NCBI GenBank assembly: GCA_016703155.1
Contig: JADJCP010000001.1
Coordinates: forward strand, 124,001-188,000
Reading direction: 5' to 3'
DNA length: 64,000 nt
From: Hydrogenophilales bacterium
GTDB lineage: Bacteria; Pseudomonadota; Gammaproteobacteria; Burkholderiales; Thiobacillaceae
Part shown: piece after piece, positions 55,592 to 64,000 of the stretch
Numbering within the stretch: the stretch's first letter is position 1
Layout of the letters: each line of letters starts with the position of its first letter
Program-made: the position numbers and the translations under genes
Notes under the pieces: model-generated
Told to the model about the DNA's origin: nothing
Database searches by the model: none
The model's input: the letters and a program-made list of their open reading frames with translations, nothing else

Positions 55592-55622
55592 AATAGGTCT
55601 TCATGCCCCGAGGAGAACATGG

Positions 55623-56066
55623 ATGGAGCGCTTCACCATCTCGCTGGACGAAGGCCTGGCCCAGGCTTTCGACGAATTGATCCGCGCCCGCGGCTACGCC
55701 AACCGCTCCGAAGCCGTGCGCGACATGCTCCGGCGCGAACTGGAAAACCAGCGCCTGGAGCACGACGCAGCACCGACCAGCGTCGCCTGCCTGTCCTATG
55801 TCTACAACCACCACGAGCGCCAATTGTCGGAGCGGCTGACCGAGCATCAGCACCATGCCCATGACTTGGTCGTATCCACCATGCATGTCCACCTGGACCA
55901 CGACACTTGCCTGGAAACCCTGATCCTGCGCGGCCATACGGGAGAAGTCCGGCATCTTGCGGACCATATCACCGCCGAGCGCGGTGTCCGGCACGGTCAG
56001 CTCAACGTCATCCCGGTGGATATGGAGTCGGTGCTGCATCACGTGCACAGCCGGCCAAAGACCTAG
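55623..56066 (+). CDS. nikR: Nickel-responsive transcriptional repressor NikR
   Basis: 147 residues. Ribbon-helix-helix N-terminus (RFTISLDEGLAQAFDELI, YANRSEAVRDMLRREL) and a C-terminal ACT-like Ni-sensing domain. The square-planar Ni site is present: His88, His90 and Cys96 in TMHVHLDHDTCLE, with the partner His in the NHHERQLSERLTEHQHH region. Ni-bound tetramers bind palindromic operators in front of nickel-uptake genes; such a site lies at 60.26 kb before the nickel transport operon. AGGAG precedes ATG 55623 (an ATG at 55619 is out of frame). Confidence 0.95.
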   Translation: MERFTISLDEGLAQAFDELIRARGYANRSEAVRDMLRRELENQRLEHDAAPTSVACLSYVYNHHERQLSERLTEHQHHAHDLVVSTMHVHLDHDTCLETLILRGHTGEVRHLADHITAERGVRHGQLNVIPVDMESVLHHVHSRPKT

Positions 56067-56335
56067 CATCTACAATAAATCTTTCCCAGAGCCTGCTGGC
56101 GCTCACCAGAACTGGGTAGGCGATTTTAAATCGTGGTTTAAGTGTCAGGACTCGACCCGGAAGAGCCAGTCGGCCTTCGAGGTCATGGCGGTCGTGTATC
56201 TGGGTTGAGCCGCCATTCGCCAATCTTCTGCGAACTCAAACTGTTCGGCCAATCCAGACAAATTGTGAAATCGCAACATCGAGTCCTTCGGCCACAATAT
56301 GGTGGACACCACGTATGATGAAACCGGGTTCCTAA

Positions 56336-59240
56336 TCAGCCGTATTCTCGGAACGGAAGGTCTGCTACTAGTGCCTGACCTGGTGTTGCAAGCCACCGCC
56401 AGAGCTGTGTATCAGTAAGCGTGCCCTCGCAATACCGAATCAATGCCTCACCTAAATCAGTGCTCTCGACAACGCTTAAGCGGCCACAGGCTGAGATGAC
56501 AAGGGGGACACTTGGATCGACCCCTGGATGACATAGCGTGACGCAAAATGCCTCCTTGTGCCCATGCACCTCAGATGCTGCGAGAACTTCGACAGCATTG
56601 TTGTAATCGATTAACTTGTCGCCCTCCCGTGATTTCAACTCCATCACGATAGCCGGTGAATCTTTGAGCCGTACTAGATAGTCTGGCGCACCAGTCTTTC
56701 CCTTTTCGTCCAACTTCAAAAAATCAATTTTCAAGACTGCGAAAACCTCTTCGAGCACACGCTCGAATTTCTCGCCCTTCGATGCATAGTATTGCCGGAT
56801 TAGATCTACCCTCACGCAGTCTTTGGCCCTCTTGGTTTGGCGTTCAGCGGCACGCTTTCGTTGATTTGCCTTCCACTCCCGACATGCATCTCGAATCCAA
56901 TTGGCCTTGGCCTGCGGATCGGGTTTCACTCTCGCGAATGCTCCAAGTCGGGCAATATCCGCTTCTTTAGAGCCAACCATGAGTGCCTCTGGCGACCCTA
57001 ATCCACTCGACCGCAAAGCGAGGATTTCATGTCGCGGCAGACGATAAGGGGAACCTGGTGGGCAAAGTCCAGTTAGCCAAAGCACATCATCTGGCAAGCC
57101 TTCTTGCACACGGAAGCTCAAGCGGCGGACAGCACGGGGCAATTTCGCTATCGCATCAAGCGTAGTGTCGAATGTTCGTAAAGACATGGGCCTACTTGAA
57201 TTGGGTGTGCGCTTGTCTGCTGCTGCTGCCGCAATCGAAGCAAGCCCCTGCAACGTCCAACCTAGGTTGCGATACATTTCCCGCAACATGCCGGCACTCA
57301 GGGCCGGCAATACTCCCTCAAGGTTGTGGATCTCTGCTCCCTCTATCCATTCGCGGCATAGCCATGCTGCATTGATTGGCATCGGATCGGCGTGCCATAC
57401 CGGCTCCGCCAAGTGGTCAGCATATGGATCTGCATTGATCAGCACGTTATCCCGCAAGGGATAGGGCAAGAACCTTGTTGGCGCGACGCCACCCTGCAAA
57501 CTGAACTCTGGGCTTGTAAAACATGCAGAGAACAGAAGGAATGCCAGCTGGGAAGTGTCACCAAAATTGCCTTGTGTCGGCAATAAGCTTACGAGATGAC
57601 TCACATGTGAGGCCAGGTAGTTCATGAGGAATACCCCCGTTTCAGGTAGTAGTCCGCTATGGCCAACCGCTTTGCCTACCGGGGTCGCACTGAGGTGGCC
57701 TGTGCTTGTAGCGATGACCAAACCATTTGTTACCAGCCCATCGATTGCCACGGACAGGCTTGCCGGCCATGTTGCGAAAGACTTGTGATTCCGGTCCGCT
57801 TCGCGTAGTGCACTGAAAGTCGTGCAAACCAGTTTCTCGATGTCTCCGCGCGTGCGGCAAAGTCCCGACGAAATCAATTTGAAGCGCCAACTGATTGAAG
57901 CGCTCCGGCGTAACTCGGGGTTCGATGGCCGGAAGGTCGCCCAGGGCGAGATAGTGGGCTGCGTTACGAAGCTGTTGCGCGTTGGTAGCGAAGAAAATGA
58001 CCCGCCCTTGCTCGTGCGCGAACCCCATCCGCCCTACACGGCCAGCCATATTGTGAAACTCCGATGACTCAATTGGTACATGCGCGCGTCTATCAAAGTC
58101 CCATCGTGTCCAGCTGGCGAAAACGGCTGCACCGAGTGGAAAATTTACGCCCGCAGCCAGCGTGCTTGTCGCAAACACGACGTCCAGCTTTCCCTCCAAC
58201 AGGTAGCGTTCAACCACATAGCGCTCATCATCCATTAGGTCGGCGTTGTGACAGGCGACTCTGTGCCCAAGGATTTCTGAGAGGAAAGCATTGGCAGACG
58301 TTGCAGGCAGCCCATCGAATGCGAGCGATAGCTGTCCTTTCTTCCCCTTGTACGCGGTATCCACAAATGATCTAGCGAGGTCATAAGTGTCCTGCTTTTT
58401 CATGCAGAAAATGATGATTGGTACTGGAGGAGCCTTGTCGCTCAGTAATGTGATCAGAGCAGAAACTGTGTTGAGTTCGGCTCCGGGAGGAAGTGGGAGG
58501 TCGTCGCAAATCTGATCGGGCTGCTCTGTGCTTACGGCCAGCATTCGAGCCTCCGCCCAGCACTCATAACGCAGGTGCTTTTCGCGCGTATGTTCTATTA
58601 CTAATGCTATTCCGAGCCAGTTCGCGAGATCTCGCGCATCGCCGGGCTCCAAGACAGCTGAGAGCCCTACGAACTGCTTCCATCCCGCGCTTCGAAGAAG
58701 GGTTAGCAGAACTTCCACATTTTGGCCGCGGTGTTCGTCTCCTAAGAGTTGGATTTCGTCGCAGACAATAACCGTACCCCTCATATTCTTGGGAACACCT
58801 GATGCTGACAGCAGCGCAAGATATTTCTCGTACGTGGCAACGAGTAGAGGTGCTTGCAGCGGGTCACTGGGTGGTTGCTCGTCAGCATCCTCTACGTAGT
58901 CGCCGGTGGCCACAACCAGTGACGCAACGTTTCCATCGAGGTAAGAGCCAAGCAGTTGTGATTTGAAGTCCTCGAACTTCTGCTTGGCGAGTGCTCGGTG
59001 TGTGACCAAGTACACGGTGTTGTGGCCAGCTTCAAGACTTCTCGCAATGGCCCAGAGCCCAATCAGGGTCTTTCCCGTGGACGTTGGTGACACCACAAGC
59101 AGACTTTCACCTCGGCCGACGCCTGCCTCCAATGCAGCAAATTGCACATCGCTGAGAGTTGGTCTCCCACCCTCCGTAAAGACAAGGTTTTTAACCACGG
59201 ATGCTGATAGACCATGATCTGCTGGCAAGTCGTATTTCAA
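56336..59240 (-). CDS. Ski2-like SF2 helicase with C-terminal PD-(D/E)XK-like nuclease domain (one frameshift)
   Basis: About 968 codons. Helicase motifs: I SPTSTGKTLIG, Ia VTHRALAKQKFEDF, II VIVCDEIQLLGDEHRG (DEIQ), III GLSAVL, V FATSTLAAGVNFPLG, VI FHNMAGRVGRMG. The end has GAPDYLVRLKDSPAIVMELK, a PD...ExK arrangement of restriction-type nucleases. The frame breaks at 57878-57880 (TTT on the plus strand should be TT), joining NQLALQ to LISSGLCRTRGDIEKL. The region looks lower in GC than its neighbours and has no operon partner, so it may be acquired. Fusions of this type occur in anti-phage defence; I cannot match a named system. Confidence 0.78.
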
Positions 59241-59584
59241 GGTGCCTCCCTAATCGACCCGTTGACGGCAGCTGAGCCCTACTGCAGCTTGCTATCTGAT
59301 CCTGCACTCAGCCCGCAAGGCATTATTGCTCTTTAGTGGTGCAAATGCTTCGCTTCAAGTTTCTCACTCCTTGTGTGACCGCAAAGGTCGAGGCAAGAGC
59401 CACTGAGCTGGCATCGTCAAATGACATCTGTGAAAAGTAGACCTGACGCTCGGCGATGCCATTTTCAGGCTGGGGCAATGGCAGAAACTGGCCGCTTGCT
59501 GTCACCGACAAGCACAACCGTGCGCACCTCGGATTCGGATCTTCAAAATGAAAGGGCTTGGTTTCAGCAGCAAAGTCTGGATGC
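59241..59584. other. Intergenic stretch without a supported gene
   Basis: This stretch lies upstream of the helicase gene and downstream of the SEL1-like gene. Open frames here lack ribosome-binding sites and family features. It should hold the helicase promoter. No att-like direct repeat was recognised. Confidence 0.4.
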
Positions 59585-59605
59585 AAAAAAGCCCGTAACC
59601 GGGCT
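59585..59605 (-). terminator. Rho-independent terminator of the SEL1-repeat gene
   Basis: AGCCCG (59605-59600) pairs with CGGGCT on the minus strand around GTTA and is followed by six T residues (59590-59585). It lies 27 bases after the SEL1-like stop. Confidence 0.85.
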
Positions 59606-59631
59606 GTTTCGCTCAACAGATTGTCAGCGTT

Positions 59632-60111
59632 TTAGAAGGCGTGGGCCTGCGTCCAGGCTTTAGTGATTCGGCTGGACTCGGCCATCTGTTCCGTCGAGAG
59701 CTTTGGGGCGTATCGGCCCATGAGCTCCTTTGCTCGGGCATGTCCGGAGGCGGCGGCCATGGTGTACCAGTGATAGGCAAGGGAACGGCTGACTTCGCTA
59801 CCGCGCCCCGCCGCATACATTTCGCCCAGGGCGAAATAGGCGTCGACATAGCCCTTTTGGGCGGCGCGTAAAAACCAGAATCTGGCCAGATCGTAGTTTT
59901 TATCCAAGCCCTGGCCTTCCTCGTAGAGCAGCGCCAGGTGATATTGCGCTTCGACCTGTCCCTGCTCGGCCAGCGGCGCCCACTCGCGCGCGGCTTGCTC
60001 GAAACTGCCCGAGGTATACGCTTCCAGCCCGGAGTCGAAATCCGCGCATGCCGGCGTCACCGCAAGCATCAGCGCGGCAAGGGCAATCAGAAGGCGGTCC
60101 AGGGTTGTCAT
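59632..60111 (-). CDS. Secreted SEL1-like repeat protein
   Basis: 159 residues with a signal peptide of about 23 residues (LLIALAALMLAVTPACA). At least two SEL1/TPR-like repeats follow: AAREWAPLAEQGQVEAQYHL-LYEEGQG and ARFWFLRAAQKGYVDAYFAL-MYAAGRG, then LAYHWYTMAAASGHARA. Such solenoids mediate protein contacts in the periplasm. It is divergent from the nickel operon and ends at a strong terminator. Confidence 0.85.
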   Translation of the reverse strand: MTTLDRLLIALAALMLAVTPACADFDSGLEAYTSGSFEQAAREWAPLAEQGQVEAQYHLALLYEEGQGLDKNYDLARFWFLRAAQKGYVDAYFALGEMYAAGRGSEVSRSLAYHWYTMAAASGHARAKELMGRYAPKLSTEQMAESSRITKAWTQAHAF

Positions 60112-60191
60112 GGGGAATCAGTTACATTGGCTGTCGACGGAGATATATTAGCATTCATTAATACTCAAGTTATACGATCCGGGCCGGTAAC

Positions 60192-60213
60192 CAGACACTA
60201 CAGTTAGTGTCTG
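60192..60213. repeat. Perfect 9-bp inverted repeat in the divergent nickel-operon region
   Basis: CAGACACTA (60192-60200) and TAGTGTCTG (60205-60213) are exact complements around CAGT. It is followed by TGGCTTTTC but no gene ends here, so an operator or leader hairpin is more likely. TCATAC, a NikR-type half-site, lies at 60221-60226 without an obvious partner. Confidence 0.5.
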
Positions 60214-60258
60214 TGGCTTTTCATACAGGTTTACGGCATGGCTGGCGATTACTTGAAT

Positions 60259-60287
60259 AATATGATCTATTATTTTTTTATCATATT
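60259..60287. promoter_or_regulatory. Candidate NikR operator
   Basis: AATATGAT (60259-60266) and ATCATATT (60280-60287) are perfect inverted arms. In terms of the E. coli site GTATGA-N16-TCATAC this reads ATATGA-N15-TCATAT; the spacer contains a run of seven T, a place where this assembly could have lost a base. It lies 50 bases before the nikK-like start, and nikR is encoded 4 kb upstream. Confidence 0.55.
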
Positions 60288-60336
60288 TCATGCCTATAAT
60301 TGGCCTCACGAAAATCATCAAGCACGAGGGACTTCG

Positions 60337-61032
60337 GTGCCTGTGAATCTCATACCCATAGTGCTGTTCGCGTTGTTTTGTGGCCGTGCAAGCGCGCATG
60401 ACCTCTGGATTGAGCGCGACGGTCCGAAACATACCCTTGTCTACGGTCATGAGCGGTCTGGCCACGAGGGTGCCAAGTCGATCGAATACAGGCCGGAGAG
60501 TGTCAAACAAGCCACCTGCCTCAATGGCAGCGGACAGGACATCAAGGCGTCTCGAACCGCGACCTTTCCAGTGACCTTGCAAGGCGATTGCGCCGCCACC
60601 TGGTTCCTGATATCCAGTGGCTACTGGAGCAAGACACCCTACGGGACGAAGAACGTCGCGAAAAACGAGGCCGGCGCGGTCATGGATAGCTGGCTATCCG
60701 TCGAGGCTGTCAAACGCATCGATCAATGGGGTGCCGGCCTGGCACGCGCTCAGACCCAGGCCCTGGAACTGACGCCCATGGACAATCCACTGAAGCTGAA
60801 GCCGGGCGACAAACTGCGCCTGCGCGCCTGGTATCAGGGCAAGCCGACGCCGGGCGTCACGGTGGCCTACTTCGGCAAACCGCGCGGCATCACCGACGCG
60901 GAGGGCAACGTCAACATCCGTTTGGTCAATCCAGGATTTCAGTTGATCCAGGCGAGCCTGGAATTCCCCCTGAACGGCGGCAGGGCCGATAAGGCCATCC
61001 ATTCCAGCAGCCTGCATTTCGACATCCCATGA
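60337..61032 (+). CDS. DUF4198 periplasmic component of a nickel ECF-type transporter (NikK/CbiK-like)
   Basis: 231 residues from GTG 60337, preceded by GAGGGA and followed at once by a signal peptide (LIPIVLFALFCGRASA) and AHDLWIERDG, the usual mature start of DUF4198 proteins. An ATG at 60238 would put the operator inside the gene and give a non-signal N-terminus. LKLKPGDKLRLRAWYQGKP and ITDAEGNVNIRLVNPGFQLI form the Ig-like end. In NikKMLQO/CbiKLMQO systems this soluble part helps deliver Ni2+. The stop overlaps the next start (ATGA). Confidence 0.82.
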   Translation: MPVNLIPIVLFALFCGRASAHDLWIERDGPKHTLVYGHERSGHEGAKSIEYRPESVKQATCLNGSGQDIKASRTATFPVTLQGDCAATWFLISSGYWSKTPYGTKNVAKNEAGAVMDSWLSVEAVKRIDQWGAGLARAQTQALELTPMDNPLKLKPGDKLRLRAWYQGKPTPGVTVAYFGKPRGITDAEGNVNIRLVNPGFQLIQASLEFPLNGGRADKAIHSSSLHFDIP

Positions 61033-61475
61033 GAACTCATTCCGTCATCGCCCGTGTCACCCTGCTGCTCGGTCTGGCCGTCGGCGTCGTGGCCAGCCAT
61101 GCCCATGACCTGCAATACAGCGTCGCCGCTGGCCAGGCCGTCGTCGTCAAATTGTTCTATGTCGACAACACGCCGTTCACCTTCGAAGGCTACGAGGTCT
61201 ATCGCGAGGGCGAAAAATTGCCCTACCAGGTCGGCCGCACCGACAGCCAGGGACGCGTCAGCTTCCTGCCCGACCGCCCGGGAAAATGGCGCATCAAGGC
61301 CATTTCTGAGGATGGCCACGGCCTGGATTTCACGCTGACCACGGACGCCGCCGCGCACATCGAAGGCAGCGACAAGCCGGTCTATGAACGCTATGGCCGC
61401 ATCGTCGTCGGCATCGCAGTGATCCTCGGTCTGTTTGGATTCCTCAACCTGTACATGAGGCGGAAGAAAGCATGA
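61029..61475 (+). CDS. Membrane-anchored nickel-transport accessory protein (NikL/CbiL-like)
   Basis: 148 residues: signal peptide (ending SHAHD), an Ig-like domain (LFYVDNTPFTFEGYEVYREG, GRTDSQGRVSFLPDRPGKW) and one C-terminal membrane helix (IVVGIAVILGLFGFLNLYM) with RRKK inside. The order DUF4198 protein, Ig-plus-helix protein, CbiM, CbiQ, CbiO matches NikKLMQO-type nickel transporters, where the L component is needed with M for uptake. Coupled by overlaps on both sides. Confidence 0.78.
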   Translation: MRTHSVIARVTLLLGLAVGVVASHAHDLQYSVAAGQAVVVKLFYVDNTPFTFEGYEVYREGEKLPYQVGRTDSQGRVSFLPDRPGKWRIKAISEDGHGLDFTLTTDAAAHIEGSDKPVYERYGRIVVGIAVILGLFGFLNLYMRRKKA

Positions 61476-62458
61476 AACGCCTGCCCCTGGCTGTTTTGGT
61501 GTACGCAATTTTCGCAACACCCGCACTAGCCCACCACGGCGTCGCCTCGCTCGGCGCCGCCGGCCTGGAAGGACCGGGCGCCCCGGTAGAGACCTCCAGT
61601 TCCGCGACGCTGCCTCAAGGAACCTGGCTCGGCTATCTCAAGGTCGATCATGCGAAGTCGAGAACCTTCGATGCCGATCCAGGCAACCCGGAAGGCGACA
61701 CCAACCAGTACTGGATGCTCGGCCTGGGCTATGGTTTCAAGCCCTGGTTGTCGGGCTATCTCTTCCAGCCCTACAACATCAAGAAGGATGAGGCCGGCGG
61801 CATGAACTCGCGGGGCTTCACCGACCTGTCCATGATGGGTGTCGTTGGCTTCAAGTACGACGAGCGCTTCATGCTGGTACCGGCCAACGAGAGCCTGGAC
61901 GACCTGATGGACTGGCACTTCACGGCCTACGCCGGCGCCTCGCTGCCGACTGGCGACGCTAACCATCGCCTGCGCGACGGCAGCATCGACCCAGGGAAAT
62001 CGCTGGGTTTCGGCAAGTCGAGTTTTTCCTACGGCCTGACGGCGACCCGACAACTCAGCGACAACGCCACAGCCGTATTCGAAGCGAACCAGATCCGCTT
62101 CCAGACTTACGAATACGACAGCGGCGACCGAGTCCGCTTCGGCACCGAGAATCGCTTGAACGGCGCGCTGTCGTATCGTCTGATGACCGACCCGGCAAGC
62201 AAATTCCGCCTCGATGGCAATGTCGAATTGAATTACCTCAGCCTGGGCCGCGATGTTGAAAACGGTATCGGCGCCGAGGCGACCGGGGGCGACATGATCT
62301 ACGGTGTCGTTGGCGTGCGTCTGTACAAGGACAATATGAGCCTCGGTCTGGCGCTGAAGAAGCCAATCTGGACCGACCTGAACGAGGAAGACCTGCAACA
62401 GGGTGCCGAAGGCAAGGAGAAATACCGCTTCATCGCCACCTTCTCGGCGCTGTTCTGA
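61472..62458 (+). CDS. Outer-membrane beta-barrel protein within the nickel operon
   Basis: 328 residues with a signal peptide (LAVLVYAIFATPALA) directly followed by a His-rich mature start (HHGVASLG). Amphipathic strands run through the protein (WMLGLGYGFKPWLSGYLFQP, FSYGLTATRQLSDNATAVFE) and it ends in a barrel-type strand (RFIATFSALF). It resembles the broad phenol-degradation MetA-like/transporter barrel group. It overlaps the nikL-like gene by 4 bases and precedes cbiM by 10, so an outer-membrane nickel channel is a good guess, not shown by sequence. Confidence 0.72.
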   Translation: MKRLPLAVLVYAIFATPALAHHGVASLGAAGLEGPGAPVETSSSATLPQGTWLGYLKVDHAKSRTFDADPGNPEGDTNQYWMLGLGYGFKPWLSGYLFQPYNIKKDEAGGMNSRGFTDLSMMGVVGFKYDERFMLVPANESLDDLMDWHFTAYAGASLPTGDANHRLRDGSIDPGKSLGFGKSSFSYGLTATRQLSDNATAVFEANQIRFQTYEYDSGDRVRFGTENRLNGALSYRLMTDPASKFRLDGNVELNYLSLGRDVENGIGAEATGGDMIYGVVGVRLYKDNMSLGLALKKPIWTDLNEEDLQQGAEGKEKYRFIATFSALF

Positions 62459-62468
62459 GCCCGGCGGC

Positions 62469-63119
62469 ATGCATATCCCCGACGGTTTCATCGCCCCGCA
62501 GATGTATCTGCCGCTCTACGGCCTGGCTGCTGGCTTGTGGGCCTACGGGGCGAGACGCGTCGGGCGCGATCTCGATGAGGCCAGCCTGCCCTGGCTGGCT
62601 TCGCTGACGGCGGCATCCTTCGCCCTGTCGTTCGTCGCCCTGCCCTTGCCCGGCGGCACCAGTGCGCATGTCACTGGCGTCGGCCTGCTCGCGGTACTGT
62701 TCGGGCCCTGGCATGCCTTCATGGCCGCGTCCATGGTCTTCGTCATCCAGGCCTTGCTGTTCGGCGACGGCGGCGTCACCACCCTGCCGCTCAACGCCTT
62801 GGCCATGGGTTTCGTCGGGGCCATTTCGGCCTATGGCGTATACCGCGTCACACCGGAGCGGTGGCGCGTCATCGGGGTTTTTCTCGCCGGCTGGATCGGT
62901 CTGTTCCTGCCGGCACTGTTGATTGCACTTGCCCTGGGCGCGCAGCCGCTGATCGCCCACGACGCCGCCGGAGTGCCGCTGTATTTTCCATTTGGTTTTG
63001 CCATTACCCTGCCTGCCCTGCTCATCCCGCATGCCCTCCTGGGCATCGGCGAGGGCGCGCTGAGCGTCCTGGGCTGGCGTCTGGTCGAGCGCTTGCGCGT
63101 GCGCTACCGCAATGACTGA
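62469..63119 (+). CDS. cbiM: CbiM/NikM family substrate-binding membrane component of the nickel/cobalt ECF transporter
   Basis: 216 residues with about six helices. The mature protein begins MHIPDGF, the metal-binding start of CbiM/NikM in which Met1, His2 and the following backbone hold Ni2+ or Co2+; a second conserved His lies in GGTSAHVTGVGLLAVLFGP. GDGGVTTLPLNALAMGFVG is typical too. Nickel rather than cobalt is favoured by the DUF4198 partner, nikR and the NikR-like site. It overlaps cbiQ by 8 bases. Confidence 0.92.
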   Translation: MHIPDGFIAPQMYLPLYGLAAGLWAYGARRVGRDLDEASLPWLASLTAASFALSFVALPLPGGTSAHVTGVGLLAVLFGPWHAFMAASMVFVIQALLFGDGGVTTLPLNALAMGFVGAISAYGVYRVTPERWRVIGVFLAGWIGLFLPALLIALALGAQPLIAHDAAGVPLYFPFGFAITLPALLIPHALLGIGEGALSVLGWRLVERLRVRYRND

Positions 63120-63810
63120 GCGCTACGTCGCACGCCCATCGGGGACACGCCTGATCCAGGGACGGCCCAGCGATCACGCCGACACGACGGCTCCGACGTA
63201 CCTGCCGTATGCTGCGACCGCGAGCACGGAACCCGGCGCGGCGGTCCACCCCAAGGTGCGTGGCGAACAGATCAAGCTATTGGCCTACGCCCTGGCGACG
63301 GTCGTGATTTCGGCCCTCACCGAACCGCTGTGGTTGGCCACCGCGCTTTTCGGGGTGATCCTGCTTGCCGGTCGCGATGCACCGACCTTGCTGCGTCGGG
63401 CCATTCTGGCCACGCTCGCCTTCAGTGCCGTGGTATCCCTGGCTTATATCGTTCAGACAGTCTGGATCAGCGGAACCATCCCCTGGAAATGGCTGTGGTC
63501 GGTTAATCTGCGCGTTCTTGTCATGGCCCTGCTCACCTTCGTATTCATCCGCCGCACCAACCTGTTCGCCGCGCTGGCGTTCTCCCGACGCCTGTCGTTC
63601 ATGCTGGTGCTCGCCGTCAGCCAGTCGCTGGGCTTGCGCCGCACCCTCGACGATTTCCGCCTGGCCATGCATAGCAGGGGTCTGCGCCGCGCCGGGCTGC
63701 GCGACCGCTACCGGGCCGCCGCCCACGCCGCCGGCTGGCTGCTGGACCGTGCCCTGGCCAATGCCCATGAGTCGGCCCAGGCCTTGCAATCACGAGGACT
63801 GTTCCGATGA
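63112..63810 (+). CDS. cbiQ: CbiQ/NikQ family ECF transporter transmembrane (T) component
   Basis: 232 residues. After a polar N-terminus come four or five helices (LLAYALATVVISALTEPLW, VSLAYIVQTVWISGTIPW, FMLVLAVSQSLGLRRTL) and the cytosolic Arg-rich coupling part with AMHSRGLRRAGLRDRY and ALQSRGLF; the Ala/Ser-Arg-Gly pairs contact the ATPase. The ATPase gene overlaps its stop by 4 bases. Confidence 0.88.
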   Translation: MTERYVARPSGTRLIQGRPSDHADTTAPTYLPYAATASTEPGAAVHPKVRGEQIKLLAYALATVVISALTEPLWLATALFGVILLAGRDAPTLLRRAILATLAFSAVVSLAYIVQTVWISGTIPWKWLWSVNLRVLVMALLTFVFIRRTNLFAALAFSRRLSFMLVLAVSQSLGLRRTLDDFRLAMHSRGLRRAGLRDRYRAAAHAAGWLLDRALANAHESAQALQSRGLFR

Positions 63811-64000
63811 TTCAGGTCGAAAATCTGGGACACCGCTATGGCGACAAGACCAGTCTGAAAGACATCAGCTTCAACATCGCCGCGGGCGAAAAAACGGTGC
63901 TGCTGGGCAGTAATGGTTGCGGCAAATCGACCTTGTTGAAGATACTCGACGGCCTGGTCACCCCCAGCGAGGGTACATGCCGCTATGACGGCGAGCCCGT
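63807..64000 (+). CDS. cbiO: CbiO/NikO ATP-binding subunit (cut by window end)
   Basis: The first 64 codons are present: IQVENLGHRYGDKTSLKDIS, Walker A GSNGCGKSTLLKILDG and TPSEGTCRYDGEP. This is an ABC ATPase N-terminus. As the last gene of the nickel ECF operon it should power CbiMQ. ATG 63807 overlaps the cbiQ stop (ATGA). The signature and Walker B motifs lie beyond the window. Confidence 0.9.
   Translation, partial: MIQVENLGHRYGDKTSLKDISFNIAAGEKTVLLGSNGCGKSTLLKILDGLVTPSEGTCRYDGEP

Noticed and set aside
59323..59616. 97-codon minus-strand frame after the SEL1-like gene
   Set aside because: Its start lies within the terminator hairpin of that gene and there is no ribosome-binding site; I see no family.
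60238..60336. Upstream ATG extension of the DUF4198 gene
   Set aside because: It would translate across the palindromic operator and hide the signal peptide; GTG 60337 has a better ribosome-binding site.

Overview
The window reads as chromosome of a GC-rich proteobacterium. TonB-receptor, porin and AlgE-type outer-membrane proteins show a Gram-negative envelope, and quinone-linked PyrD, an RF2 gene with the classical autoregulatory frameshift, exosortase H and abundant GGDEF/EAL proteins fit a Gamma- or Betaproteobacterium. I cannot name the genus from sequence alone. Metabolic hints are paired phenylacetate-CoA ligases with indolepyruvate oxidoreductase, several c-type cytochromes, nickel uptake under NikR, and a B12-type photoreceptor regulator. 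This suggests a metabolically flexible, probably facultatively anaerobic organism. At least a dozen genes carry one-base frameshifts, most of them in C/G or A/T runs, so the sequence is probably a draft with homopolymer errors. I give such genes as single loci and mark the shift.

Layout. 1-4.6 kb: a cytochrome c broken by an in-frame TGA, a TPP-dependent E1 alpha/beta pair, an M14 peptidase and a DUF123 GIY-YIG protein. 4.8-7.9 kb: two glycosyltransferases, exosortase H and its associated membrane protein. 7.9-13.7 kb: housekeeping and unknown genes (pyrD, DUF2288, Rap1a-like) and a minus-strand operon of a ferredoxin-reductase-like protein, a low-Mr phosphatase, an orphan ParA and a histidine phosphatase. 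15.8-18.8 kb: recJ and an MgtC/DUF4010 membrane protein. 23.4-24.5 kb: prfB. 31-35.8 kb: a CPA1 antiporter with a cyclic-nucleotide-binding domain, a tRNA-Lys(CUU) and lysS.

Scattered over 13.7-40 kb are five c-di-GMP turnover proteins. Each is fused to, or overlapped or flanked by, a periplasmic substrate-binding protein of a different family (NMT1/THI5, ABC_sub_bind, PhnD-like, PstS-like), with no ABC permease or ATPase anywhere near. Two of these sets also carry an outer-membrane channel (a TonB receptor, a porin). I regard this as the most interesting theme: substrate-binding proteins apparently reused as sensors for second-messenger signalling.

40-42.6 kb: a MoxR ATPase, then a divergent pair of a small cytochrome c and a MerR/B12-binding (CarH/LitR-like) regulator, separated by a perfect 18+18 bp palindrome that carries a TATAAT element on both strands. 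42.7-52.2 kb: a minus-strand block for aromatic amino acid or aryl-acid use (symporter, small accessory protein, AlgE-like porin, iorA, iorB, paaK, ACT protein, second paaK, paaI). 52.3-56.1 kb: a thioesterase, DUF58 and TgpA-type transglutaminase genes, and nikR. 56.3-59.2 kb: a lower-GC island with one Ski2-like helicase fused to a PD-(D/E)XK-like nuclease domain, a possible defence gene. 60.3 kb to the end: a nickel ECF-type transport operon (DUF4198 protein, membrane-anchored partner, outer-membrane beta-barrel, CbiM, CbiQ, start of CbiO) with a NikR-box-like palindrome upstream. No rRNA, CRISPR array, IS element or prophage was recognised.
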